Assembly (NCBI RefSeq): GCF_003350375.1 | Contig: NZ_QQAR01000014.1 | Coordinates: forward strand, 1 to 64,000 | Direction: 5' to 3' | DNA length: 64,000 nt | Source of the DNA: Flavobacterium sp. AG291 | Lineage (GTDB): Bacteria; Bacteroidota; Bacteroidia; Flavobacteriales; Flavobacteriaceae | In this document: piece by piece, positions 26,200 to 34,665 of the stretch | Position numbering within the stretch: position 1 is the stretch's first letter | Layout: each line of letters opens with the position of its first letter | Made by a program: the position numbers and the translations under genes | The notes under the pieces: model-generated | What the model saw: the letters and a program-made list of their open reading frames with translations, nothing else | Told to the model about the DNA's origin: nothing | Database searches by the model: none

Positions 26200-29100
26200 A
26201 TGAAGAAGATATTTTATATACTGTTTTTGATGCCTATGATGGTTTTAAGCCAAAACGATAATTTAAACTACGTAAAAACCGAAACCTACACCAGTGAAAA
26301 TGGTGTTCAGAAAAGAGAGAGTGTTACCTATTTTGATGGGTTGGGAAGGCCAATACAACAGATAGCAGGTAAAGCTTCTCCAGCCAGTAAGGACATTATT
26401 ACCCATATTGAATATGACCAGTATGGGAGGCAGGCAAAAGAATACCTACCATACGAGGCCTCCGGTAATGCCTTGCAGTTCGACCCGGAGTCATTATTGC
26501 ATACACAACAGTTTTATAATACTCCTAAATATGAAAATACTACAAACCCTTACGCGCAACAGTTTTTTGAGAAATCACCATTAAACAGGCCTACAAAAAC
26601 GGCAGCTCCGGGTGAATTATGGAAAGGAAATCCATCCAATAACAATGATCATACCATAAGGTTTGATTATCAGACGAATAGTATAAATGAAGTAGTGAAA
26701 TTTAATGTGAGTTTCCCGGTAGATACTGAGAATCCGGAATTAATTATAGATGATTACTATGCTCCTAATAAACTGTATAAGAATATTATAAAGGATGAGA
26801 ACTGGACTACACAAGATGGGAAAAGCAAGACGACCGAGGAATTTAAAGATTTTGAAGGAAAACTGATTCTAAAGCGAAACTATACCAGAGAGCCGGATAA
26901 GAATAATCCTTCTGTTATGGTAGATATACCCCATGATACTTACTATGTGTATGACCGCTACTCAAATCTTACGTATGTTATCCCTCCATTAGCTGTAGAC
27001 AAATTTACAAATATTGGTAATTACACATATGCAGATGTGTTGAACTTATGTTATGAATACCACTATGACTACCGAAACCGTTTGATTAAAAAACATATAC
27101 CGGATAATGGCTGGACTTATATGGTATATGATAAGCTTGATAGGCTTGTAATGACGCAGGATGAGAACATGAGAGCTAAACAGGCACCTGAACACAATTG
27201 GTTTTTTACCGGATATGATGCATTGGATAGAATTGCTCTCACAGGTAGTTATTATTCGGCGACTCCATTTCAAAATCTCAGGGAAGGATTTGCTACACAA
27301 CCTATAGTGAATGAAACCAGAAGTCAGACGCCTGTGATTAACAAAGGGATGAAGGTATTCTATAACAATACTGGTTTTGGTTATGAAGGTCCCACAGTTC
27401 TAACGGTTAATTATTATGACGATTATGCTTTTGACTACAAAATGTATGAAGCAGGTTTTGCCGGTGGTGTCTACATGCCTACAAGTAGTTTTTATGGAGA
27501 ATTTACTACTAAAAATAAAGGATTGGCGACTGGTAATGTAGTAAGGATACTTGATACAGAGAAATGTATTACCAGCTTTACCCGTTATGATAAAAGAGCC
27601 CGCCCAATGTGGCAATGGAGTTATAATGAGCAATTGAACGCATGGAATAGCCTGGATTTCAACATTGACTTCATAGGGAAGATGATTGCAACGGTTAGCA
27701 GAAATAAGACAGGCAACAATGATATAATAATGCTTTTGGATTATTTTACCTATGACAATGCTGACAGACCTTTAAAACATACTCAGTTTGTGGGAGGAAA
27801 TTTACAAAGTTTAGATGAGATCGTAGAAAGTCCCACTAAAGTTTATGAGATGATCTCCTGGAATAAATATGATGCTTTAGGGGTAATGCAACAAAAGAAA
27901 GTAGGCGGAAAAATAAATGGTGGAGTAACATCATATGCTCCTTTCAATGCATTACAAACAGTTGATTATACTCAAAATATACGAGGTTGGCTATCAGGTA
28001 TTAATGGTGTGACGGATGATAGTACAAGTACAAATGATCTCTTCGCCTTCAAACTTGATTATGCCGGGCTTTTTAACGGTAATATATCAGGGACGGCATG
28101 GAAAACGGTACTAAATACTTCATTAAGAACGTATAGTTATGAATATGATGGCTTAAACAGGTTAACCCATGCAACATATAATCCGGGTGACTTGAGTACA
28201 GAAAATTATACTGAGGGGCCTATTGAATATGATAAAAATGGAAACATAACCAAACTTCAAAGGAAAGGAAATGCCTATTCAAACGTATTTGATACAATTG
28301 ATATACTTAATTATGCGTATAAACCTCTAAGCAATCAGTTATTAAATGTTACTGATATCTCCGGGTCAGGCAAAGGCTTTGGCGATAGTTTCACATCACA
28401 GGGTAACGATTATGATTATGACTCAGCAGGGAATTTAATTAAAGACCAGAATAAGGCTATAACAGCTATCGCCTATAACCATCTAAATCTACCTAAAGAA
28501 GTAGTTAAAAACAACGATGCGAATCAGAAGATCGAATATCTATATGACGCTTCAGGTTCAAAAGTCCAGAAGAAATTTACCAATGGAGCAGGTAATTTAA
28601 CAACTACAAATTATTCGTATGGGTTTGTTTATGAAAATAATAATCTTCAGTATTTTTCACATCCGGAGGGTTATGTGAAAAAAGACAGTGATGGGACTTT
28701 TTCGTATGTTTATCAATACAAAGACCACCTGGGTAATGTCAGGTTAAGCTATAGTGACCTTGATAAGGATGGTGGGATAAATGATACATCTTTATTTTAT
28801 GATGGTTTTGAAGATAGTAGTAGCTGGACCGGAGGTTATGGAGAGAATCTAGTATTTGATAATACTGTAAAAAGAAATGGTAATTATTCAGCTAAGCTAG
28901 TATGTAATAACAATGTGTCATCCTACAGGGAAAGTGATTACAGAATTAATATTGATAATATTGTTGCCACACAATATACCTTTACTGCCTGGGTGAAAGG
29001 AAGTGGTAAGGGACAGATTACTTTATTGATGCTGCCAATAGTTGATGGTAATTATTACAGTACAATATTACCAACTCAATCCGGATCAGATTGGCGACAG

Positions 29101-30246
29101 ATTTCTGGAACTATCTTAGTTCCAGCAAGAACAAAACAATTGATAGTAAGGTTAGATATAGTTGGTAATGGTGAGGTTTGGTTTGATGACGTTAGTCTAA
29201 AGAAAACAAATGCGCCAAGCGAAGTTGTTGATAATAATGACTACTATCCTTTTGGTTTACAGCATGAAAATAACGTAACTTTATCAGGAGGAAATACGAC
29301 TGCACAGAAAATTAAGTACAATGGAAAAGAGCTTCAATACGAGCTGGGGCTTGGCTGGTACGACTATCATGCACGTAACTATGACCCTTCAATAGGAAGA
29401 TGGTTTAATATTGACCCATTGGCGGAAGTATCAAGAAGGTATTCTCCTTATACTTATGCTCTTGATAATCCTGTTTACTTTATCGACCCTGACGGGATGA
29501 TGGCTACGGAAAATGAGGGTGTGGATATTGGATATGGTAGGGTGAGAACGGCAGAACAACTTAATACAGCTGTTGATGGCTCTTATTTTAGGCCGGGGAG
29601 TGAAACCAAACCAAACCAAACGGGAAGGTTTTCTAGATATTTGGAAGATATTTCACAAGCATTAAATCGAAATGATAATGAGCCTCCTGTTCATTTTTTC
29701 GGAAAGGGAGGTGGTTCTGCTGCGATGTCTATAGTTAGTGCTTTGGAGAAGAAATTTCAAAAAACAGGTCATGACTTGAATTTTTTTGCGGTAGGACATG
29801 GATCTGATTTGACTGGCGCGATTTGGAATATGGAGCCAAATGCAAGTAATGATGACTATATTGATTCGGCACAGGAGTTAGATTACTATATGAAACAAAA
29901 AAGTCCCTCTTTTAAAAAAGCGGTTGAAGAAAAACAGCCATTTACTCTTACCTTATTGATTTGTTGGTCCGCTACTTCTTTATCTGAAAACGGTTCGTTA
30001 GCAAAACAGGTATCGTTGTTATATCCTTGGGCAACTATATCTGGTTTTGATGGGAGAGGACATTTTAGTGCGAAATCTGGTAAGTTGGTTTTGGAAGGTT
30101 TAAGCCATAATAAAAGGCCTGAAGGGTTTAGCGGTGACATGCCTAATGATAGAAAAGGCACAATGGTTTATTATCAAAATGGTGTTGAAACTTATAGGAT
30201 TTCCTCTAATACTGCTGCTGCTGCTGTAAGTGCTATATTAAATTAA
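26200..30246 (+). CDS. RHS-core polymorphic toxin with predicted clan CD-like peptidase tip
   Basis: 1348 residues: signal peptide MKKIFYILFLMPMMVLSQ, DUF6443-like region, YD repeats, a carbohydrate-binding-module-like beta-sandwich insert (FYDGFEDSSSWTG ... EVWFDDVSL, about 865-1005), and the RHS core (YYPFGLQHENN, KIKYNGKELQYELG, ARNYDPSIGRWFNIDPLA, DPDG near 1096). The tip of about 250 residues holds a hydrophobic strand ending in His1200 (NFFAVGHGSD) and another ending in Cys1255 (LTLLICWSATS). This His-Gly ... Cys spacing after hydrophobic strands is the signature of clan CD cysteine peptidases (caspase, CPD/C80, CHAT types). I infer a peptidase toxin; no closer family was recognised. 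Confidence 0.7.
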   Translation: MKKIFYILFLMPMMVLSQNDNLNYVKTETYTSENGVQKRESVTYFDGLGRPIQQIAGKASPASKDIITHIEYDQYGRQAKEYLPYEASGNALQFDPESLLHTQQFYNTPKYENTTNPYAQQFFEKSPLNRPTKTAAPGELWKGNPSNNNDHTIRFDYQTNSINEVVKFNVSFPVDTENPELIIDDYYAPNKLYKNIIKDENWTTQDGKSKTTEEFKDFEGKLILKRNYTREPDKNNPSVMVDIPHDTYYVYDRYSNLTYVIPPLAVDKFTNIGNYTYADVLNLCYEYHYDYRNRLIKKHIPDNGWTYMVYDKLDRLVMTQDENMRAKQAPEHNWFFTGYDALDRIALTGSYYSATPFQNLREGFATQPIVNETRSQTPVINKGMKVFYNNTGFGYEGPTVLTVNYYDDYAFDYKMYEAGFAGGVYMPTSSFYGEFTTKNKGLATGNVVRILDTEKCITSFTRYDKRARPMWQWSYNEQLNAWNSLDFNIDFIGKMIATVSRNKTGNNDIIMLLDYFTYDNADRPLKHTQFVGGNLQSLDEIVESPTKVYEMISWNKYDALGVMQQKKVGGKINGGVTSYAPFNALQTVDYTQNIRGWLSGINGVTDDSTSTNDLFAFKLDYAGLFNGNISGTAWKTVLNTSLRTYSYEYDGLNRLTHATYNPGDLSTENYTEGPIEYDKNGNITKLQRKGNAYSNVFDTIDILNYAYKPLSNQLLNVTDISGSGKGFGDSFTSQGNDYDYDSAGNLIKDQNKAITAIAYNHLNLPKEVVKNNDANQKIEYLYDASGSKVQKKFTNGAGNLTTTNYSYGFVYENNNLQYFSHPEGYVKKDSDGTFSYVYQYKDHLGNVRLSYSDLDKDGGINDTSLFYDGFEDSSSWTGGYGENLVFDNTVKRNGNYSAKLVCNNNVSSYRESDYRINIDNIVATQYTFTAWVKGSGKGQITLLMLPIVDGNYYSTILPTQSGSDWRQISGTILVPARTKQLIVRLDIVGNGEVWFDDVSLKKTNAPSEVVDNNDYYPFGLQHENNVTLSGGNTTAQKIKYNGKELQYELGLGWYDYHARNYDPSIGRWFNIDPLAEVSRRYSPYTYALDNPVYFIDPDGMMATENEGVDIGYGRVRTAEQLNTAVDGSYFRPGSETKPNQTGRFSRYLEDISQALNRNDNEPPVHFFGKGGGSAAMSIVSALEKKFQKTGHDLNFFAVGHGSDLTGAIWNMEPNASNDDYIDSAQELDYYMKQKSPSFKKAVEEKQPFTLTLLICWSATSLSENGSLAKQVSLLYPWATISGFDGRGHFSAKSGKLVLEGLSHNKRPEGFSGDMPNDRKGTMVYYQNGVETYRISSNTAAAAVSAILN

Positions 30247-30251
30247 AAATT

Positions 30252-30713
30252 ATGAAAAAAATATTTTTGATAGGTATTTTATTTTTGTTTGCATGCAAAC
30301 AAGATAGAAATATGAATGATGAAAGCAAAAAAATAGATGCTAAGCCCATGAATAGTAGTTTTGTTGCTTCTTATAATGATAAAGTTAAAATTAATAAGCT
30401 TTTTAAAAGTGTATTAGTTGAGGGCGATACTATAGCTTTTAAAGAACTCAAATACATTTTTATGATTAGCGAGCATTCGGCTGATTTTCTTTATTTTTCA
30501 ACTATTATGGCGGAAAAATATAATTATGAGCCTGCTTTTGAAACTAATTATCAAATTTTAAATGCTTCAAAAGAGAAGGCAATGCAAAATTTAGCCATCT
30601 ATAATCTAATTAAATCATATGAATTAGGAAATCGTGGTAATGTTCAAAAGTTAAACAAACTATTCCCAAATGGTATTCCTAATTCTAAAGATTGTTTTGA
30701 AAGTAATCGTTGA
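30252..30713 (+). CDS. Lipoprotein, probable immunity to the peptidase tip
   Basis: 153 residues, 5 bases after the toxin stop. Lipoprotein signal MKKIFLIGILFLFAC (Cys15). The mature part is helical and repeat-like (FKELKYIFMISEHSADFL, KAMQNLAIYNLIKSYELG), resembling TPR/Sel1-type packing, without a recognised family. Its first 17 bases are identical to those of the unit 1 immunity gene although the proteins are unrelated afterwards. Position directly behind a toxin tip and a matching periplasmic anchor make it the likely immunity protein; this is inference. Confidence 0.55.
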   Translation: MKKIFLIGILFLFACKQDRNMNDESKKIDAKPMNSSFVASYNDKVKINKLFKSVLVEGDTIAFKELKYIFMISEHSADFLYFSTIMAEKYNYEPAFETNYQILNASKEKAMQNLAIYNLIKSYELGNRGNVQKLNKLFPNGIPNSKDCFESNR

Positions 30714-30793
30714 TAGAATTATATTGGTAATATATCAATCGGTTGTTGCATAATTGTTGAGAAAACATTTATAGAGAACAGCTTTTAAGCAAC

Positions 30794-30826
30794 AATCTGA
30801 ATTAAAGTATTAATTCAGATTATTTT
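30794..30826 (+). terminator. Terminator after second RHS unit
   Basis: A 12-bp perfect stem (AATCTGAATTAA with TTAATTCAGATT) around a 4-base loop is followed by a T-rich stretch, 80 bases after the immunity gene stop. Confidence 0.65.
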
Positions 30827-30899
30827 ATTATATAAGTTATTAAAACATATAAAACTGTTAAAATGAACATAGTATTTTAAATGTATAGATGATAGTTTA

Positions 30900-31036
30900 A
30901 CCGTTTCCAGATCAAATGTATGCCTCGCAACAATAACCTGTAAAGTTATAATAAGTTGCACCAGAGCACCACCATCTTAAGTGGTTATTAATGATGTAGA
31001 TGCATTTCGTTTATGGTGGTTAGAGATGTCAGTCAT
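30900..31036 (-). pseudogene. Decayed copy of the 63-residue small membrane protein
   Basis: From the ATG at 31036 the minus strand reads MTDISNHHKRNASTSL, then a stop. Beyond it, fragments such as LVQLII and LQVIVA match the membrane span of the intact ORF at 10460-10651. The upstream flank to about 31075 also matches 10652-10690. It marks a duplicated border behind both RHS units. In the 897-base stretch 30714-31610 the only other things seen are the terminators, the att site, and a weak hairpin (ATGAGAT/ATCTCAT, 31129-31147). Confidence 0.6.
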
Positions 31037-31480
31037 AAACTTGCTGGCTATAATGTTGTATTTGAGATCTGTTGATGGGCTGTTGTCGGTTATAGAATTG
31101 TTTAAAGCAACAAGCTCTTTTTAGCGATATGAGATTATGTATCTCATTGTTTAATAGTTTTTTAATTATATTTACTATGAATTAAATTGTTTGTAAAGTA
31201 AATAAGTAGTTTGTTACTATGGCCGCTTTCGCGGCACAATGCTTCTTAAAATATGGTAAACATAGCATTAATATGGGGTTATGCGAAGAGTTCAACCCCC
31301 TTCCTAAAGTTTTAAATCCTTTTATAATAGAAAATAAGAGGAGTCGGATATAACTTTCGTATATTTGCTTAAAATTATATCGTTCTTTAAATCAAGGTGT
31401 TATAAAGGTTTAAGTTGTGGCGAAATCGTGGCAAAGTAAACGGAAAATATAAGGAACTTAGCATTTATGCAGGTTTTACG

Positions 31481-31508
31481 GATTGGGTTCGACTCCCATC
31501 TTCTCCAC
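31481..31508 (+). other. attL: tRNA/tmRNA-like 3' end with island core repeat
   Basis: GGGTTCGACTCCCATCTTCT resembles a T-arm plus the 3' acceptor strand of a tRNA or tmRNA, followed by CCAC. The 14-bp core CCCATCTTCTCCAC (31495-31508) recurs at 44344-44357. The expected 5' acceptor partner (GGAGAAG or GGGGAAG) was not found in the 450 bases upstream, and one T-stem pair is mismatched, so this is probably a remnant or the junction of an earlier insertion. Confidence 0.6.
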
Positions 31509-31512
31509 AAAG

Positions 31513-31554
31513 AAAAACCGCAATATGTTTATAATTAAATAATTGCGGTTTTTT
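31513..31554 (+). terminator. Terminator just inside attL
   Basis: AAAAACCGCAAT pairs with ATTGCGGTTTTT around an AT-rich loop and is followed by more T. It directly follows the tRNA/tmRNA-like 3' end and would end its transcript; it belongs to the inserted island. Confidence 0.7.
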
Positions 31555-31566
31555 GTTTTGTAAAAT

Positions 31567-31587
31567 TGTACGATTTCTGTACGATTT
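31567..31587 (+). promoter_or_regulatory. Candidate integrase arm-type sites, left end
   Basis: TGTACGATTT occurs twice in direct orientation with 11-bp spacing (31567 and 31578), 60 bases inside attL. The same TGTAC pair with 11-bp spacing occurs at 44184 and 44319 by the right end. Confidence 0.45.
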
Positions 31588-31610
31588 GGAGTGTTGCCTT
31601 TCAAATGTAC

Positions 31611-32153
31611 TTATAAATTGAGTTTCATAAATGTATTTTTATCGTTTAAACTGAAACCTTTCGAAGTAAAAAACTCTATTGTTCTTTTATCGGGATTATT
31701 TAATTGACCATCTATAATTTTTACATTATTTATTCTCGCATCCTCAATAATAAAATCCAGTAATTTTTCCCCAATCCCTTTATGTCTATAATGAGGGCTT
31801 ATAAATCGTCTTAAATCTAAATAATAATTTTTAAGTTTAAATACGCTACCAAAACCAATTATTTCATCATGTTTTTTGACTACAAAAAACTTAGGTGCAA
31901 TTTTCTCCTTTAAGCCATTAAAATCAAAAATAAGATTATTCGTTACGACACTTGAAAATGCGCTATAAAATTCAGACAACTCCTTGACATCAGTCTCATT
32001 ATCATAAATTATTATAGTATATTTTTTTTCACTTTTGATTTGTAAGGTACTGTAATTTTTCCTTTTAATAACATGCAATATGTTGTGTACAGCGTTGCAT
32101 ACATACTTTGCACAGATTTTAAAGATGTTATTTTTTTTGTTACTGTTATTCAA
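31611..32153 (-). CDS. GNAT-family N-acetyltransferase
   Basis: 180 residues. The acetyl-CoA loop is clear in SPHYRHKGIGEKLLDFIIED, preceded by the strand FKLKNYYLDLRRF and followed by the C-terminal GNAT pattern NPDKRTIEFFTSKGFSL. The first 40 residues are basic and partly hydrophobic and have no equivalent in minimal GNATs, so the true start could be further in. The substrate is unknown. It is the leftmost island gene, 83 bases after the HNH gene and on the same strand, so it may be co-transcribed with the defence operon or simply be cargo. Confidence 0.8.
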   Translation of the reverse strand: MNNSNKKNNIFKICAKYVCNAVHNILHVIKRKNYSTLQIKSEKKYTIIIYDNETDVKELSEFYSAFSSVVTNNLIFDFNGLKEKIAPKFFVVKKHDEIIGFGSVFKLKNYYLDLRRFISPHYRHKGIGEKLLDFIIEDARINNVKIIDGQLNNPDKRTIEFFTSKGFSLNDKNTFMKLNL

Positions 32154-32236
32154 ATTTGTGAAGGTAGTGCCTTAAACATGCGGTTATAAAAAAACATTAC
32201 TTTATAATTTGTTATATAATTTATATAATTGCCTTG

Positions 32237-33067
32237 TCAAATCGTCAGAATAGCACTCAAGTTATTTTTGTTAAGACAAGCAATGACAACGCCCGATAAA
32301 AGTTCCTTTTCGTTAGCCCATTCTATCAATTGATTTTTTAAAAATGTTATCATGTTGTCATCGGTTAAGGTTCTGTCAGGAATAGTACAGAGATTTATAA
32401 TTTGATTAATATTTCTTTGGCAAGCTTGCCATTTAGTTTTTCTAGCCGCCTTTAAGGGACTATGATTTAAATGATAATATTTTATTGAAGTATTTACTCT
32501 TTCGATTTCCCATGTAAATGTTTTAGGGGCATTAGGAACTGCTTTTCCAAATCCATTAAAAGAAATAAGAGCAGCATCTTCTTTTATAGTGGGATCGAGT
32601 AAATATGGACGTTCATCAGCTAGAGCTCTTTTGGATATCGCAGCAACGGAACCTTCTTTTAAAGGGAAATAGATTCCTTTCCCAAATGCGATATCCTCAT
32701 CAGTATATTTATCTTTTCTTAGTCTATTACTGTAAATGCTGCTGAATCTGTAATTTTCCCAGTCGTATGCTAGAAACCAATATCCATCTCTTTCAATATT
32801 ATCAATATTTTTTGCCGATTTTTTTGGTCTGAAATGATCTACATCCCTATCCGACATCAAATCTTTTGCCTCAGAATACCAACATTTTCCATCCATCACA
32901 TCGCTTAATGCTTTAAATAGGGTTTTATCTTGCCATATTTGATTTTTGTCGATATGTTTTAATTTATCCCTCAATAAAGGAATAGCCTCTAACTCTAATT
33001 GGAGTTTTGCGGCTTTATCTAGCCACTCCTTAGGAATTATTATCTTATTTGGGTCAACGTATCTCAC
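32237..33067 (-). CDS. PtuB-like HNH nuclease
   Basis: 276 residues from a GTG start that overlaps the ATPase stop by 4 bases. The HNH core is visible: KCWYSE (Cys62), DVDHFRPKK with Asp77-His78, and WENYRF with Asn105. The layout (N-terminal helix, early HNH core, long C-terminal domain) fits the TIGR02646/PtuB group that partners with an OLD-like ATPase in Septu and in retron Eco7-type systems. It would cut nucleic acid when released or activated by the ATPase. The third metal ligand is not obvious. In this operon it follows hsdM and hsdS with no hsdR. Confidence 0.75.
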   Translation of the reverse strand: MRYVDPNKIIIPKEWLDKAAKLQLELEAIPLLRDKLKHIDKNQIWQDKTLFKALSDVMDGKCWYSEAKDLMSDRDVDHFRPKKSAKNIDNIERDGYWFLAYDWENYRFSSIYSNRLRKDKYTDEDIAFGKGIYFPLKEGSVAAISKRALADERPYLLDPTIKEDAALISFNGFGKAVPNAPKTFTWEIERVNTSIKYYHLNHSPLKAARKTKWQACQRNINQIINLCTIPDRTLTDDNMITFLKNQLIEWANEKELLSGVVIACLNKNNLSAILTI

Positions 33068-34665
33068 TTGCTGCTTGATATTTCTTTAAGAACTTTTAAA
33101 ACTAGTTCTTCCTGCTTCTTTATCTCTTCAGGATTATTGGGGCGAGGCTTAAAATCTTTTTCCTTGATAAGTGCCTCTAGAAATTTGTCATATAATGGAT
33201 CAATCGATTTTTGATTAAGGCCAATTTCATCCAAATATTGATTAAGGTTCAATAAAAGCGTTTCTTCTTCTACTGATAAACCTTCATGATTTTTCTTTGC
33301 TAGGAGTTCATATTGTTTAATGACTTCTTGTTCTGTATCATAATCTAATGAAGAAGGTAAATTAAAAAATTCGCTGGTTAATATACCCGCAACACCTAAA
33401 CCTTTTGGATCAAAAGAAGGCTCAATCGCCTTAATAGTTTTCTTATCACCTTCTGGATAAAATATTCTAATTTCTTCTTTAGTTAGGCCACCAATAACTA
33501 ATGGGTCATGGGTGGTCATAATTACTTGACTACTTTTATCTTTATCTACAACTTCCTCCATTAGACTCATATATTTCCACTTCCATAAAGGATTGAGATG
33601 TGTGTCTGGTTCATCTAATAAGAATAAAGTGTCTTCATCTTTAGTGAATCTCATTAATCCTAAAACTGTAAGTAATTGTTGTTCACCCTCGCTTAGTTCC
33701 TTAAATGTAATATGACCATCAACATTTAGTTTTCTGACTTTTACTTTAACTTCATGTATTAAATCGGATATATATGTACTTTCAAGCATCTTAAAAAAAT
33801 CTGCGTTGTTTCCATATTTCTTAGCTAGATTTGCTAGCTTTTCCTGATTTGAAATATATAGATATATGTGCTCTTCTTCAGGGTTTTTATGAAAGTCCTC
33901 TCTAACCTTTTCAGTAATAGGTATAGGTGCTAGTGAAGCATCCCATAAATCATTAAGAAAATCTTTGACTACACCTTTAGCATACCAAAATTTTGAATCA
34001 CCTCCTTCTCTCTGTTTTCCCTTATACCAGTAAGGGTTTTTAAAAACAAATAAAATAGATTCTAGACCTAGTATGTTAAGGTATTCTTTCAAGAATACGT
34101 TTATCTTCTCTTCTGGAAATCCATAGAAAGCTAATAAGACAAAGTGGCTATGAATTAGTCGTGTATAAAATAATGGTCGCATAGGGTCATCTAATCCATC
34201 CATTAAGTCTTTTAAAAATCTTCTCTGATGTGTGTCGAAATGCTTTTCAAGTCTATTACTTATACCCGAATAATATGAAAAAACATATTTAGGCAAGTGT
34301 TCATCCTTAAGCTTATAGAAATCTGACTTTGTAAGTTTTATATCATTTACAAAAAATGTAAAACCTACCTTGTCTGCTTTGATAAATTCAGGAGCTCCTT
34401 CTTTTAGTGAATTGTTTTTTATACCAATAACTCTGATATTGTTATTCTTGCATTTATAATGAATGTCAAAATTAAATTCAGGTGTGATTGTTTTTTTTTC
34501 ATTTAAATCCAAGTCTCTAAAGATTATTACAAGGGCTTCAAGAAAATTAGATTTACCAGCGGCATTTATTCCGAGCAAAATAGTATGCATTTTAGTCTCA
34601 TCTAAATCAATTATGAAATTGTTCAGATTTTTAAACCCGTTTATTTTTACTTTATCAATTTTCAT
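33064..34665 (-). CDS. PtuA/OLD-like AAA ATPase
   Basis: 533 residues, ABC-type AAA ATPase of the SMC/OLD-like class: Walker A GINAAGKS at 32-39, signature LSEGE at 324-328, Walker B LFLLDEPDTH at 347-356 and switch His in MTTHDP at 384-387. No TOPRIM domain is visible after Walker B; a helical tail of about 130 residues follows. With the HNH gene translationally coupled behind it, this is the PtuA-type half of a Septu-like pair. It overlaps hsdS by 4 bases (ATGA), so it belongs to the same transcription unit as the modification enzyme. The specific coupling to HsdMS is inference. Confidence 0.8.
   Translation of the reverse strand: MKIDKVKINGFKNLNNFIIDLDETKMHTILLGINAAGKSNFLEALVIIFRDLDLNEKKTITPEFNFDIHYKCKNNNIRVIGIKNNSLKEGAPEFIKADKVGFTFFVNDIKLTKSDFYKLKDEHLPKYVFSYYSGISNRLEKHFDTHQRRFLKDLMDGLDDPMRPLFYTRLIHSHFVLLAFYGFPEEKINVFLKEYLNILGLESILFVFKNPYWYKGKQREGGDSKFWYAKGVVKDFLNDLWDASLAPIPITEKVREDFHKNPEEEHIYLYISNQEKLANLAKKYGNNADFFKMLESTYISDLIHEVKVKVRKLNVDGHITFKELSEGEQQLLTVLGLMRFTKDEDTLFLLDEPDTHLNPLWKWKYMSLMEEVVDKDKSSQVIMTTHDPLVIGGLTKEEIRIFYPEGDKKTIKAIEPSFDPKGLGVAGILTSEFFNLPSSLDYDTEQEVIKQYELLAKKNHEGLSVEEETLLLNLNQYLDEIGLNQKSIDPLYDKFLEALIKEKDFKPRPNNPEEIKKQEELVLKVLKEISSSK

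Noticed and set aside
31380..31508. A complete tRNA or tmRNA gene ending at the left att site
   Set aside because: Only the T-arm-like segment and acceptor 3' strand are recognisable. No matching 5' acceptor strand, anticodon arm or tag frame could be found upstream.
30714..31610. A further immunity or orphan-tip gene behind the second toxin
   Set aside because: All frames are short or broken. Only the decayed small ORF, terminators and the att site could be supported.
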